A stretch of 15,585 bases of DNA, taken from positions 1 to 15,585 of the forward strand of contig DASVPR010000007.1 in NCBI GenBank assembly GCA_036389485.1. The letters run 5' to 3'. Made by a program: the position numbers and the translations under genes. The DNA is from CADCVT01 sp036389485. GTDB taxonomy: Bacteria; Actinomycetota; Thermoleophilia; Solirubrobacterales; Solirubrobacteraceae. Of this stretch, positions 6,330 to 13,145 are shown one piece after another; positions within the stretch are counted from its first letter, which is position 1, and the number at the start of each line of letters is the position of its first letter. The notes below the pieces were generated by a model. The model worked only from the letters and a program-made list of their open reading frames with translations. It did no database searches and was not told the origin of the DNA.

Positions 6330-6999
6330 GGCCCTCGCGGCGGCGGCCGCCCTGGCGCTCGCGCTGCCGGGGGTGGCGGCCGCGGCGACCGTCGAGGTCG
6401 CCGAGGAGTGCTACGCCGAGGACGACGAGATCGACGTCCGCGGCACCGGGTTCACGCCGAACGGCGACGTGCGGCTGGCGCTCGAGCGGGCGTCGGGCGA
6501 GGTGCTCGAGACGAGCACGGATCCGGTCGCGAACGCCGAGGGCGCCGTGGTCGGCGAGTACAAGGTCAAGGCCGAGACCGGCTGGTTCGGGCGGACCCAG
6601 ACGCGCTTCGACATGACGCTGCGGCTGACCGACCAGACCGACCCGACAACGGTCGCGACGACCTCGTTCATCTTCAGCCGCTGGAACGTCGGCGTGCGGA
6701 CGGTCGGCGGGCGGATCCAGCCGAACCGCCCCGCGGCGTTCAACGCGGTCGGGTTCACGACGTCGGTCGGGAAGCCGCTCTATGCCCACTGGCTGCGCAA
6801 CGGGCGGCGCGTGTTCTCGAAGCGGTTGGGCGTGCTGCGCGGGCCGTGCGGCGACGTGAAGGCTCGGTTGGCGCGGGGCTTCCCCTTCCGCCCGGTGCGG
6901 CGCGGGTCCTACCAGGTGCGCTTCACCCCGTCGCGGACCAACCTGTCCAGGGCCGCGATCTCCTTCCCCGCCGCCCGGGTCACCCGCCGCATCCCCTAG
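6322..6999 (+). CDS. Secreted protein of unknown function, Ig-like beta-rich
   Basis: Not recognised beyond its general type. The 225-residue product starts with a clear Sec signal peptide: MRR, a hydrophobic run of Ala/Leu to about residue 19, and an AAAA cleavage region near 19-22. The mature part is rich in beta-strand patterns; the stretch VRGTGFTPNGDVRLAL at 39-54 resembles the first strands of Ig-like surface domains, and a second unit may span about 120-215 and end in many Arg and Pro. There are two cysteines in the mature part (Cys30 and Cys176), enough for one disulfide. The TTG start at 6322 overlaps the greA stop by 8 nt and is supported by the signal peptide starting there; no other start would keep it. 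Coexpression with greA is suggested by the overlap, though no functional link is known to me. Confidence 0.75.
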   Translation: MRRALAAAAALALALPGVAAAATVEVAEECYAEDDEIDVRGTGFTPNGDVRLALERASGEVLETSTDPVANAEGAVVGEYKVKAETGWFGRTQTRFDMTLRLTDQTDPTTVATTSFIFSRWNVGVRTVGGRIQPNRPAAFNAVGFTTSVGKPLYAHWLRNGRRVFSKRLGVLRGPCGDVKARLARGFPFRPVRRGSYQVRFTPSRTNLSRAAISFPAARVTRRIP

Positions 7000-7012
7000 G
7001 GGTCATTCCGCA

Positions 7013-7041
7013 TTGGCGCGAAGGCGCTCCCGCGCGATCCT
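7013..7041 (+). promoter_or_regulatory. Candidate promoter of the PspC signalling operon
   Basis: TTGGCG (7013-7018), a 17-bp spacer and GATCCT (7036-7041) form a plausible sigma70-type promoter; the -10 ends 6 nt before the ATG at 7048, so the mRNA would be leaderless. The 48-nt gap after the previous gene is the largest nearby space and has no Shine-Dalgarno sequence. The -10 departs from TAnnnT at its first base. Confidence 0.45.
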
Positions 7042-7047
7042 CGCACC

Positions 7048-8274
7048 ATGGAATCGCACGACCCTCATGAGAACCCCGCCCCCGACGAGCCGCGCCCGGA
7101 CGCGGGTCGTCCGCCCGACGCCGAGCCTCCGCCCGCCGGCGACCCTCCGCCGACCGCGGACGGCCCTCCTCCCGCGGCCCCTCGGCGGCTCGTCCGCTCG
7201 CGGCGCGACCGCGTCATCGGCGGCGTGTGTGGCGGCATCGCGCGGCACTACAACCTCGACCCCACGCTGGTCCGCGTCGGCGCCGTGGCGGGCGTCGTCC
7301 TGTGGGGCGCGAGCGCGGTGCTGTACCTCGTCGCGCTGCTCGTCATGCCGGAGGAGCCGGAGGGCGGCGCGCCCGCCGGGTCGCAGCCGGGCACGGGCGC
7401 GCCGTTCGGCTCGTCGCTGACCGGCCGCAACCGGACGCTGTCGGCGATCGGCGTCGTGGTGCTGGTGCTCGTCGGCGGGCCGGTCCTGCTCGGGCTCGGG
7501 TTCGCGGCGGGAGGGATCCTGCTGCCGTTCGCGCTGCTCGTCCTCGCCGGGCTCGGCGTCGCGTATCTCGTCACCGGGCGCAAGCCGGCCGGCGGCGACG
7601 CCGGGCAGATCGCGCGGCTGACGCTGCTCGGCCTCGGCGTGCTCGGGCTGCTCTTCGTCCTGAGCGCCGGCAGCTTCTGGGCCGCGGCCGCGGGCGGCGA
7701 CGCGGTCGTGGCGGGCGCGGTGATCGCGGCGGGCGTCGCGCTCGTCGTCTCCGCGTTCGCCCGGCCGGCGCGCTGGCTGATCCTGCCCGCGCTCGCCCTC
7801 GCGATCCCCGCGGCGTTCGTCGCCGCGGCGGGGATCGACCTGGACGGCGGCATAGGCGAGAAGAGCTACCGGCCGACGGCGCTCGCGGACGTCCGCGACA
7901 GCTACGAGATCGGCGCCGGTTCGCTCACGCTCGACCTGCGCGACGTCGACCTCCCGGCGGGCGAGCGCCGCGTGCACCTCGACGTCGGGATGGGCGAGGC
8001 CGTCGTCCTCGTGCCGGAGGACGTCTGCGTCTCGACCACCGCCGAGCTCGGGATGGGCGGCGTCGAGGTGTTCGACCGCGACGGCGGCGGCGTCGACGTC
8101 GACTGGGAGGACCTCCACGGCGCGCCCGCGGGAACGCCGCGCCTCCTGCTCGACGCCGACGTCGGTCTCGGCGCGCTGGAGGTCTCGCACGAGGAGTCCG
8201 GCCACCGCCACTTCGGCCCGAGCCGCTTCCGAGGCGACGACCGGCTCGGCAACGTCGCCTGCGAGGCCACATGA
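7048..8274 (+). CDS. PspC-domain membrane protein with LiaF-like C-terminal domain
   Basis: A 408-residue predicted envelope-stress component. Order: a Pro/Asp-rich, disordered N-terminus (1-45); a PspC domain (about 47-101) with the characteristic RDRVIGGVCGGIARHYNLDPTLVRV and one helix at 76-98; then four or five further hydrophobic segments (about 131-151, 153-175, 190-209, 216-236, 242-262). The C-terminal soluble part (about 276-382) has the beta pattern GAGSLTLDLRDV, DVGMGEAVVLVPEDV and MGGVEVFDRDGG, like the LiaF/cell-wall-active-antibiotic response domain. In Firmicutes LiaF restrains the kinase LiaS; a similar inhibitory role toward the kinase encoded downstream is an inference. Its TGA stop overlaps the next ATG (ATGA), so the genes are coupled. 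Confidence 0.85.
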   Translation: MESHDPHENPAPDEPRPDAGRPPDAEPPPAGDPPPTADGPPPAAPRRLVRSRRDRVIGGVCGGIARHYNLDPTLVRVGAVAGVVLWGASAVLYLVALLVMPEEPEGGAPAGSQPGTGAPFGSSLTGRNRTLSAIGVVVLVLVGGPVLLGLGFAAGGILLPFALLVLAGLGVAYLVTGRKPAGGDAGQIARLTLLGLGVLGLLFVLSAGSFWAAAAGGDAVVAGAVIAAGVALVVSAFARPARWLILPALALAIPAAFVAAAGIDLDGGIGEKSYRPTALADVRDSYEIGAGSLTLDLRDVDLPAGERRVHLDVGMGEAVVLVPEDVCVSTTAELGMGGVEVFDRDGGGVDVDWEDLHGAPAGTPRLLLDADVGLGALEVSHEESGHRHFGPSRFRGDDRLGNVACEAT

Positions 8275-8495
8275 GCGGAGGCGGCGCGCCGCCCGGCGAC
8301 GGCCGGCGCCGCGGCGGCGGCCGGCGCCCCGACGTGACGACCCTCGTCGCCGGCCTGGCGGTGATCGTGCTCGGCGCGGTCCTCCTCGCCGACAGCGCCG
8401 GCGCGTTCGAGCTCAGCTTCGCCGCCTTCGCCCCGCTCGCCCTCGCGGCGCTGGGGGCGACGCTCCTCGCGAGCGGGCTCAGCCGCCGCGACTAG
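8271..8495 (+). CDS. Small two-helix membrane protein in the PspC operon
   Basis: A 74-residue protein I cannot assign to a family. The first 20 residues are Gly/Arg-rich and basic, followed by two hydrophobic helices (about 22-42 and 48-70) and the end LSRRD. The basic N-terminus suggests a cytoplasmic N-terminus with a hairpin in the membrane. Evidence that it is a real gene: it begins with ATGA overlap on the stop of the PspC/LiaF-like gene, keeps a clean membrane-protein pattern, and fills exactly the space up to the kinase gene, which starts 10 nt after its stop. The position between a LiaF-like protein and its kinase suggests a modulator or partner of the sensor, but that is inference. 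Confidence 0.75.
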   Translation: MSGGGAPPGDGRRRGGGRRPDVTTLVAGLAVIVLGAVLLADSAGAFELSFAAFAPLALAALGATLLASGLSRRD

Positions 8496-8498
8496 AGT
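8493..8498 (+). promoter_or_regulatory. Possible -10 box TAGAGT overlapping the stop of the small membrane gene
   Basis: TAGAGT starts with the TAG stop codon of the 74-residue gene and ends 7 nt before the kinase ATG at 8506. No Shine-Dalgarno sequence lies between. It would give an internal leaderless promoter for the kinase-regulator pair; no -35 is apparent. Confidence 0.3.
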
Positions 8499-8505
8499 CG
8501 CGGCC

Positions 8506-9777
8506 ATGCCGGCGCACGAAGGGACCGCGGGCGGAGCCCCGGGCGGGTCGCTCCCGAGTGGCGCGAGCGGCGCACCGCCCGGGTCGTTTGCGAGCGGCGC
8601 CGCGGGTGCCCGCGCGGGCGGCGCCCCTTCCGCGCCCCCTCTTCGCCGCCCGGCCGAGGGGCGGGTCGTCGCGGGGGTCTGTGTCGGGATCGCGGAGCGG
8701 CTCGGGGCGGATCCTCTGCTCGTCCGGGTCGCGTTCATCGCGGCGGCGACGACGGGGCTCGGGTTCGCGGCGTACGCGCTCGGGTGGGCGCTGATGCCGA
8801 GCGACTCCTCCGCGGCCCCCGCCCGAAGGATCCGGACCGGGCGGGCGGCCGTCGAGGTCGGGCTGGGTGCGGGCCTTCTCGTGCTGAGCGCGCTCCTGGC
8901 GATGCGCGGGCTCGGGCTGTGGTTCTCGGACGCGATCGCCTGGCCGCTGGTGCTGATCGCCGCGGGCGGCGCGCTGCTCTGGCGCCAGTCGCAGTCGCGC
9001 GCCGCACCCACCGACCCCACGCCGCGGGAGACGCAGGCCGCGCGGCCGCTCTCCCTCCCCGACGTCAGCCGCACGGGCGTCGGGATCGCGCTCGTGCTCG
9101 CGGCCGCGTTCGTCTTCCTCCAGGTCACCGGCGCGCTCGGCGCCGCCCGCGACGTCGCCCTCGGCGCCATCGCCGTCGCCGTCGTGCTCGGCGTGATCTT
9201 CGCGCCGTTCCTGATCCGCCTCGTCCGCGACCGCGTGCAGCAGCAGGAGCGCGCGGAGGTCGCGGCCCACCTGCACGACTCGGTCCTCCAGACGCTCGCG
9301 CTCGTCCAGAAGCAGGCCGACGACCCGAAGCGGGTCGCGGCCCTCGCGCGCCGGCAGGAGCGGGAGCTGCGCGCGTGGCTGAGCGGCCGCACGCAGCGCG
9401 AGGGGAACCTCGTCCAGGCGCTCGAGTCCGTCGCCGACGAGGTCGAGACCGCGCACGGGGTGAACGTCGAGGTCGTCGCGTCCGGCGACCGCGCGCTGGA
9501 CCCCAAGCTCCACGCGCTCGTCGCGGCCGCGCGCGAGGCGATCACCAACGCCGCGAAGCACGGCGGGGGCGGCCCCGTCTCGGTCTTCGTCGAGGCGAGA
9601 GACGAGACGGTGACCGTGTTCGTCCGCGACCGCGGCGAGGGGTTCGACCCCGCCGCGATCGACAGCGACCGCAGGGGCGTGCGCGAGTCGATCGTCGGGC
9701 GTATGGAACGCAACGGCGGGCGCGCCAACATCCGTGCCGCCCCCGGTGGCGGCACCGAGGTGGAGCTGAGCCTGTGA
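8506..9777 (+). CDS. PspC-domain sensor histidine kinase (HisKA_3/NarL-type)
   Basis: A 423-residue membrane sensor kinase. After a Gly/Ala/Pro/Ser-rich N-terminus (1-45) comes a PspC domain (about 46-100, RRPAEGRVVAGVCVGIAERL), with one helix at 74-97. Three more hydrophobic segments follow (about 116-134, 143-159, 190-209) and a fourth at 216-238 leading into the kinase. The phosphorylated His is His257 in HLHDSVLQTL, typical of HisKA_3 kinases. The ATP-binding domain shows the N box REAITNAAKHGG at 343-354, DRGEGFDP at 375-382, RESIVGRMERNGG at 393-405 and GGGTEVEL at 414-421. PspC probably senses envelope state, as in phage-shock systems. The stop overlaps the regulator start by 4 nt (GTGA), the classic sign of a cognate pair. 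Confidence 0.93.
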   Translation: MPAHEGTAGGAPGGSLPSGASGAPPGSFASGAAGARAGGAPSAPPLRRPAEGRVVAGVCVGIAERLGADPLLVRVAFIAAATTGLGFAAYALGWALMPSDSSAAPARRIRTGRAAVEVGLGAGLLVLSALLAMRGLGLWFSDAIAWPLVLIAAGGALLWRQSQSRAAPTDPTPRETQAARPLSLPDVSRTGVGIALVLAAAFVFLQVTGALGAARDVALGAIAVAVVLGVIFAPFLIRLVRDRVQQQERAEVAAHLHDSVLQTLALVQKQADDPKRVAALARRQERELRAWLSGRTQREGNLVQALESVADEVETAHGVNVEVVASGDRALDPKLHALVAAAREAITNAAKHGGGGPVSVFVEARDETVTVFVRDRGEGFDPAAIDSDRRGVRESIVGRMERNGGRANIRAAPGGGTEVELSL

Positions 9778-10409
9778 CCCGCGTCCTCATCGTCGACGAC
9801 CACGCCCTCTTCCGCAGCGGCGTCAAGGCCGAGCTGCAGGACCGCGTGCAGGTGGTGGGCGAGGCGGGCACCGTCGAGGAGGCGGTCACGCTCATCGCGT
9901 CGAAAGGACCGGACGTGGTGCTGCTCGACGTCCACATGCCGGACGGCGGCGGGGTGGAGGTGATCCGCCGCAGCGAAGGACGCCCGCGCTTCCTCGCCCT
10001 CAGCGTCTCCGACGACCCCAAGGACGTCATCGCCGTCATCCGCGCCGGCGCCCGCGGCTACGTCACGAAGAGCATCGCGCCCGACGAGCTCGTCGACGCC
10101 ATCGAGCGCGTGCACGACGGCGACGCCGTGTTCTCCCCCCGGCTCGCCGGGTTCGTCCTCGACGCGTTCCGCGCGCCCGCCGAGCCCGAGGTCGACCAGC
10201 TGACACCGCGCGAGCAGGAGGTCATCCAGCACATCGCGCGCGGCTTCCTCTACAAGGAGATCGCGCAGCGCCTGGGCATCTCCGTCAAGACCGTGGAGGC
10301 CCACGTCAGCTCGGTTCTGCGCAAGCTCCAGCTTTCGACACGCCACGAGCTGACGACGTGGGCGTGGGAGCGCTTCGACCCCCCGGAGCGGGGGAAGGGC
10401 GCACGGTAG
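9774..10409 (+). CDS. LuxR/NarL-family response regulator
   Basis: DNA-binding partner of the PspC kinase. The 211 residues comprise a receiver domain (about 1-120) with the acidic pair Asp8-Asp9, phosphorylated Asp52 in VVLLDVHMPDGGG, Ser77 in LALSVSD, and Lys99 in GYVTKS. A LuxR-type helix-turn-helix follows (about 141-198): LTPREQEVIQHIARG, YKEIAQRLGISVKTVEAHVSSVLRKL. All phosphorylation residues are present. GTG start at 9774, coupled to the kinase through a 4-nt overlap. Its targets are unknown; NarL-type regulators of LiaFSR and related systems commonly act on their own operon, and here clpC lies directly downstream. The TAG stop is part of the TAGAAT box before clpC. Confidence 0.95.
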   Translation: MTRVLIVDDHALFRSGVKAELQDRVQVVGEAGTVEEAVTLIASKGPDVVLLDVHMPDGGGVEVIRRSEGRPRFLALSVSDDPKDVIAVIRAGARGYVTKSIAPDELVDAIERVHDGDAVFSPRLAGFVLDAFRAPAEPEVDQLTPREQEVIQHIARGFLYKEIAQRLGISVKTVEAHVSSVLRKLQLSTRHELTTWAWERFDPPERGKGAR

Positions 10410-10412
10410 AAT
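10407..10412 (+). promoter_or_regulatory. Possible -10 box TAGAAT of clpC
   Basis: TAGAAT differs from TATAAT at one base and is among the best -10 matches in this GC-rich window. It overlaps the TAG stop of the response regulator and lies 138 nt upstream of the clpC ATG, so a leadered clpC mRNA would start near 10418-10420. No good -35 is found 16-19 bp upstream, which suggests an activator-dependent or alternative-sigma promoter. A second AT-rich hexamer, TATAGG at 10472-10477, is a weaker alternative. Confidence 0.45.
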
Positions 10413-10550
10413 CGATGCTGTTGCACGTCCTCCGAACCCCGTCGCTCAGTCTCGACCGGCCTCCGGCCGACTATAGGGGTGAGCGGCGGGCCCCCACCCG
10501 TCCCTTCGAGCCGACTTCGCTTCCCCACCCAGGAAGGACCCAGTAGCACC
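10410..10550 (+). other. clpC leader region
   Basis: The 141 nt between the regulator and clpC form the longest non-coding gap in the window. It contains two short GC-rich hairpin candidates: CGGCC/GGCCG around TCC (10457-10469) and GGGTG/CACCC (10477-10481 with 10495-10499). AT-rich TATAGG lies at 10472-10477, and the Shine-Dalgarno sequence is at the end. No CtsR gene is near, unlike in Bacillus, and I see no certain ClgR- or HspR-type operator. A 43-codon open frame from ATG 10415 ends in TAG 10544-10546, 4 nt before clpC; I do not call it a gene. Confidence 0.5.
10531..10538 (+). promoter_or_regulatory. Shine-Dalgarno sequence of clpC
   Basis: AGGAAGGA lies 12 nt before the ATG at 10551 and is one of only a few strong ribosome binding sites in the window. 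It settles the start at 10551 (MFERFTERAR, as in known ClpC proteins) against an in-frame GTG at 10479 that would add 24 unrelated residues. Confidence 0.75.
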
Positions 10551-13145
10551 ATGTTCGAGCGATTCACAGAGCGCGCCAGGCAGGTGGTCGTTCTCGCGCA
10601 GGAAGAGGCGCGCACGCTCAAGCACAACTACATCGGCACCGAGCACATCCTGCTCGGGCTGCTGCGCGAGGAGGAGGGGCTCGCCGCCCGCGTCCTCGAA
10701 TCGCTGGACATCACCGTCGAGCGCGTGCGCGCCCAGGTCGTGCGCATCGTGGGCTCCGGTGAGGAGGTGACGAGCGGGCAGATCCCGTTCACGCCGCGTG
10801 CCAAGAAGGTCCTCGAGCTCGCGCTCCGCGAGGCGCTCAGCCTCGGCCACAACTACATCGGGACGGAGCACATCCTCCTCGGCCTCGTGCGCGAGAACGA
10901 GGGCGTGGCCGCGCGCATCCTGCTCGACTTCGACGCCGACAGCGAGAAGATCCGCAACGAGGTCATCCGCATGCTGTCCGGCCCCGGCGGGCGCCGCTCC
11001 GGCGGCGGCGGCGCGGGCGGCCAGCAGGCCGGCGCGACCGGCGAGGGCAAGAAGAGCTCCAAGCTGCTCGACCAGTTCGGGCGCAACCTGACGAAGCTGG
11101 CGGCGGACGGCAAGCTCGACCCCGTCGTCGGCCGCGAGACCGAGATCGAGCGGATCATGCAGATCCTCTCGCGCCGCACCAAGAACAACCCGGTGCTCAT
11201 CGGCGAGCCGGGCGTCGGCAAGACCGCGGTGGTCGAGGGCCTCGCCCAGCGGATCACCAACGCCGACGTGCCCGAGCTGCTGAAGGGCAAGCAGATCTAC
11301 ACGCTGGACCTCGCCGCGCTCGTCGCGGGCTCGAAGTACCGCGGGGAGTTCGAGGAGCGCCTCAAGAAGGTGATGAAGGAGATCACCCAGCGCGGCGACA
11401 TCATCCTGTTCATCGACGAGCTGCACAACCTCGTCGGGGCGGGCGCCGCCGAGGGCGCGATCGACGCCGCGTCGATCCTCAAGCCCGCGTTGGCCCGCGG
11501 CGAGCTGCAGACGATCGGCGCGACCACGCTCGACGAGTACCGCAAGTACCTCGAGCGCGACTCCGCGCTGGAGCGCCGCTTCCAGCAGATCCGGGTCGAC
11601 CAGCCGTCGACCGAGGAGACCGTGCAGATCCTCAAGGGCCTGCGCGACCGCTACGAGGCGCACCACAAGGTCAACATCACCGACGAGGCGCTCGAGGCGG
11701 CCGCCGAGCTGGCGGACCGCTACATCTCCGACCGCTTCCTGCCCGACAAGGCCATCGACCTCATCGACGAGGCCGCGTCGCGCATGCGCATCAAGTCGAT
11801 GACGTCCCCGCCCGTGTACCGCGAGCTGGAGGACGAGATCGAGTCGACGCGGCGCGCCAAGGAGGCCGCGATCGAGGCGCAGGAGTTCGAGAAGGCGGCC
11901 TCCCTCCGCGACACGGAGCGCCGGCTGACGAACAAGAAGCGCGAGCTCGAGGAGCGCTGGGAGAGCGGCGAGGGCGGCGAGCGGCCGTCGATCGCCGAGG
12001 AGGAGATCGCCGACATCGTCTCGATGTGGACCGGCATCCCCGTCTTCAAGCTCACGGAAGCCGAGACGCAGAAGCTCATGCGCATGGAGGAGGAGCTCCA
12101 CAAGCGCGTCATCGGGCAGCACGCGGCCGTCGAGGTCATCTCGAAGGCGATCCGGCGCTCGCGCGCGGGCCTGAAGGACCCGAAGCGGCCGACCGGCTCG
12201 TTCGTGTTCCTCGGGCCGTCGGGCGTCGGCAAGACCGAGCTGGCCCGCACCCTCGCCGAGTTCCTGTTCGGCGACGAGGACTCGATGGTCCGCATCGACA
12301 TGTCGGAGTACATGGAGAAGCACGCCGTGTCCCGGCTCGTCGGCTCGCCGCCCGGCTACATCGGCTACGACGAGGGCGGCCAGCTGACCGAGGCCGTGCG
12401 CCGCAAGCCGTACTCCGTCCTGCTGCTCGACGAGATCGAGAAGGCGCACCCCGACGTCTTCAACATCCTCCTGCAGATCCTCGAGGACGGCCGGCTGACC
12501 GACGCGCAGGGCCGCACGGTCGACTTCCGCCACTGCATCGTGATCATGACCTCGAACATCGGGGCGTCGGAGATCGCGCGGAACACGCCGCTCGGCTTCG
12601 CGGTCACCGAGGACGAGACCGGCGTGTCCTACGAGGACATGAAGAGCCGGATCATGGGCGAGCTGAAGAAGGTCTTCCGGCCCGAGTTCCTCAACCGCAT
12701 CGACGACGTCATCGTCTTCCACAAGCTGCAGAAGGACGAGATCAAGCAGATCATCGACCTGCTGCTGCTGCGGATCCGCGAGTCGATGGCCGAGCGGGAG
12801 CTGCAGCTCGAGCTGTCCGAGGACGCCAAGGACATGCTGGTCGACAAGGGGTGGGACCCGGCGATGGGCGCCCGGCCGCTGCGCCGCGCGATCCAGCGCT
12901 ACATCGAGGACCCGCTCGCCGACTTCGTGCTGCGCGCGCAGCTCGAGCCGGGCGCGACCGTCATGGTCGACAAGGCCGAGGACACCGAGGGCGGCGCCAA
13001 CGACGGCGGCGAGCCGGTGAAGCTCTCGATCATCCAGCCGAAGAAGGTCCCCGCGGTCGTCGGCGGCGACGCCGAGACGCCCGCGGAGGAGGGCTCGGAC
13101 GAGCCGGCCGCCGAGGCCGACCCGCCCGCTCCCTCGGAGGACTAG
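10551..13145 (+). CDS. clpC: ATP-dependent Clp protease ATP-binding subunit ClpC
   Basis: Hexameric AAA+ unfoldase of the Clp/Hsp100 class that feeds substrates to ClpP; cytoplasmic and usually essential in actinobacteria. The 864 residues show the full architecture: two N-terminal Clp repeats (about 1-70 and 77-143), each containing NYIGTEHILLGL (26-37 and 101-112), also visible as near-identical DNA; a Gly-rich linker (146-165); AAA domain 1 with GEPGVGKT at 218-225 and ILFIDE at 285-290; a UVR-type middle coiled region (about 425-465); and AAA domain 2 with GPSGVGKT at 555-562, LLLDEIE at 624-630 and PLGF at 680-683, which matches the ClpP-docking loop position. The C-terminal tail from about 810 is acidic and probably disordered. 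It has its own leader and strong ribosome binding site. Its stop shares CTAG with the convergent gene. Confidence 0.98.
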   Translation: MFERFTERARQVVVLAQEEARTLKHNYIGTEHILLGLLREEEGLAARVLESLDITVERVRAQVVRIVGSGEEVTSGQIPFTPRAKKVLELALREALSLGHNYIGTEHILLGLVRENEGVAARILLDFDADSEKIRNEVIRMLSGPGGRRSGGGGAGGQQAGATGEGKKSSKLLDQFGRNLTKLAADGKLDPVVGRETEIERIMQILSRRTKNNPVLIGEPGVGKTAVVEGLAQRITNADVPELLKGKQIYTLDLAALVAGSKYRGEFEERLKKVMKEITQRGDIILFIDELHNLVGAGAAEGAIDAASILKPALARGELQTIGATTLDEYRKYLERDSALERRFQQIRVDQPSTEETVQILKGLRDRYEAHHKVNITDEALEAAAELADRYISDRFLPDKAIDLIDEAASRMRIKSMTSPPVYRELEDEIESTRRAKEAAIEAQEFEKAASLRDTERRLTNKKRELEERWESGEGGERPSIAEEEIADIVSMWTGIPVFKLTEAETQKLMRMEEELHKRVIGQHAAVEVISKAIRRSRAGLKDPKRPTGSFVFLGPSGVGKTELARTLAEFLFGDEDSMVRIDMSEYMEKHAVSRLVGSPPGYIGYDEGGQLTEAVRRKPYSVLLLDEIEKAHPDVFNILLQILEDGRLTDAQGRTVDFRHCIVIMTSNIGASEIARNTPLGFAVTEDETGVSYEDMKSRIMGELKKVFRPEFLNRIDDVIVFHKLQKDEIKQIIDLLLLRIRESMAERELQLELSEDAKDMLVDKGWDPAMGARPLRRAIQRYIEDPLADFVLRAQLEPGATVMVDKAEDTEGGANDGGEPVKLSIIQPKKVPAVVGGDAETPAEEGSDEPAAEADPPAPSED

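Noticed and set aside
6993..7002. CCCCTAGGGG palindrome at the end of the secreted-protein gene as a terminator
   Set aside because: A perfect palindrome without a loop and without a following T run cannot form a normal intrinsic terminator; it may merely reflect the TAG stop in G/C runs.
7902..10346. 814-codon open frame on the minus strand across the PspC kinase and regulator
   Set aside because: Antisense shadow of well-supported genes. Its composition is dominated by Arg/Ser/Pro/Ala with no domain, as expected in the complement of GC-rich coding DNA.
10415..10546. 43-codon upstream open frame ending 4 nt before clpC as a leader peptide
   Set aside because: Its ATG lies only 2 nt after the -10 box, upstream of the expected transcription start; it has no ribosome binding site and no regulatory codon run.
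10479..10550. GTG 10479 as an extended start of clpC
   Set aside because: Known ClpC proteins start MFERFT; the strong Shine-Dalgarno sequence is placed for ATG 10551.
10623..10886. Near-identical DNA segments at 10623-10661 and 10848-10886 as a mobile or regulatory repeat
   Set aside because: They encode the NYIGTEHILLGL motif of the two Clp N-terminal repeats, a normal feature of the protein family.
10446..12722. 758-codon open frame on the minus strand opposite clpC
   Set aside because: Shadow of clpC, whose domains are unmistakable; the antisense product is a Leu/Arg/Asp/Val-rich string without motifs.
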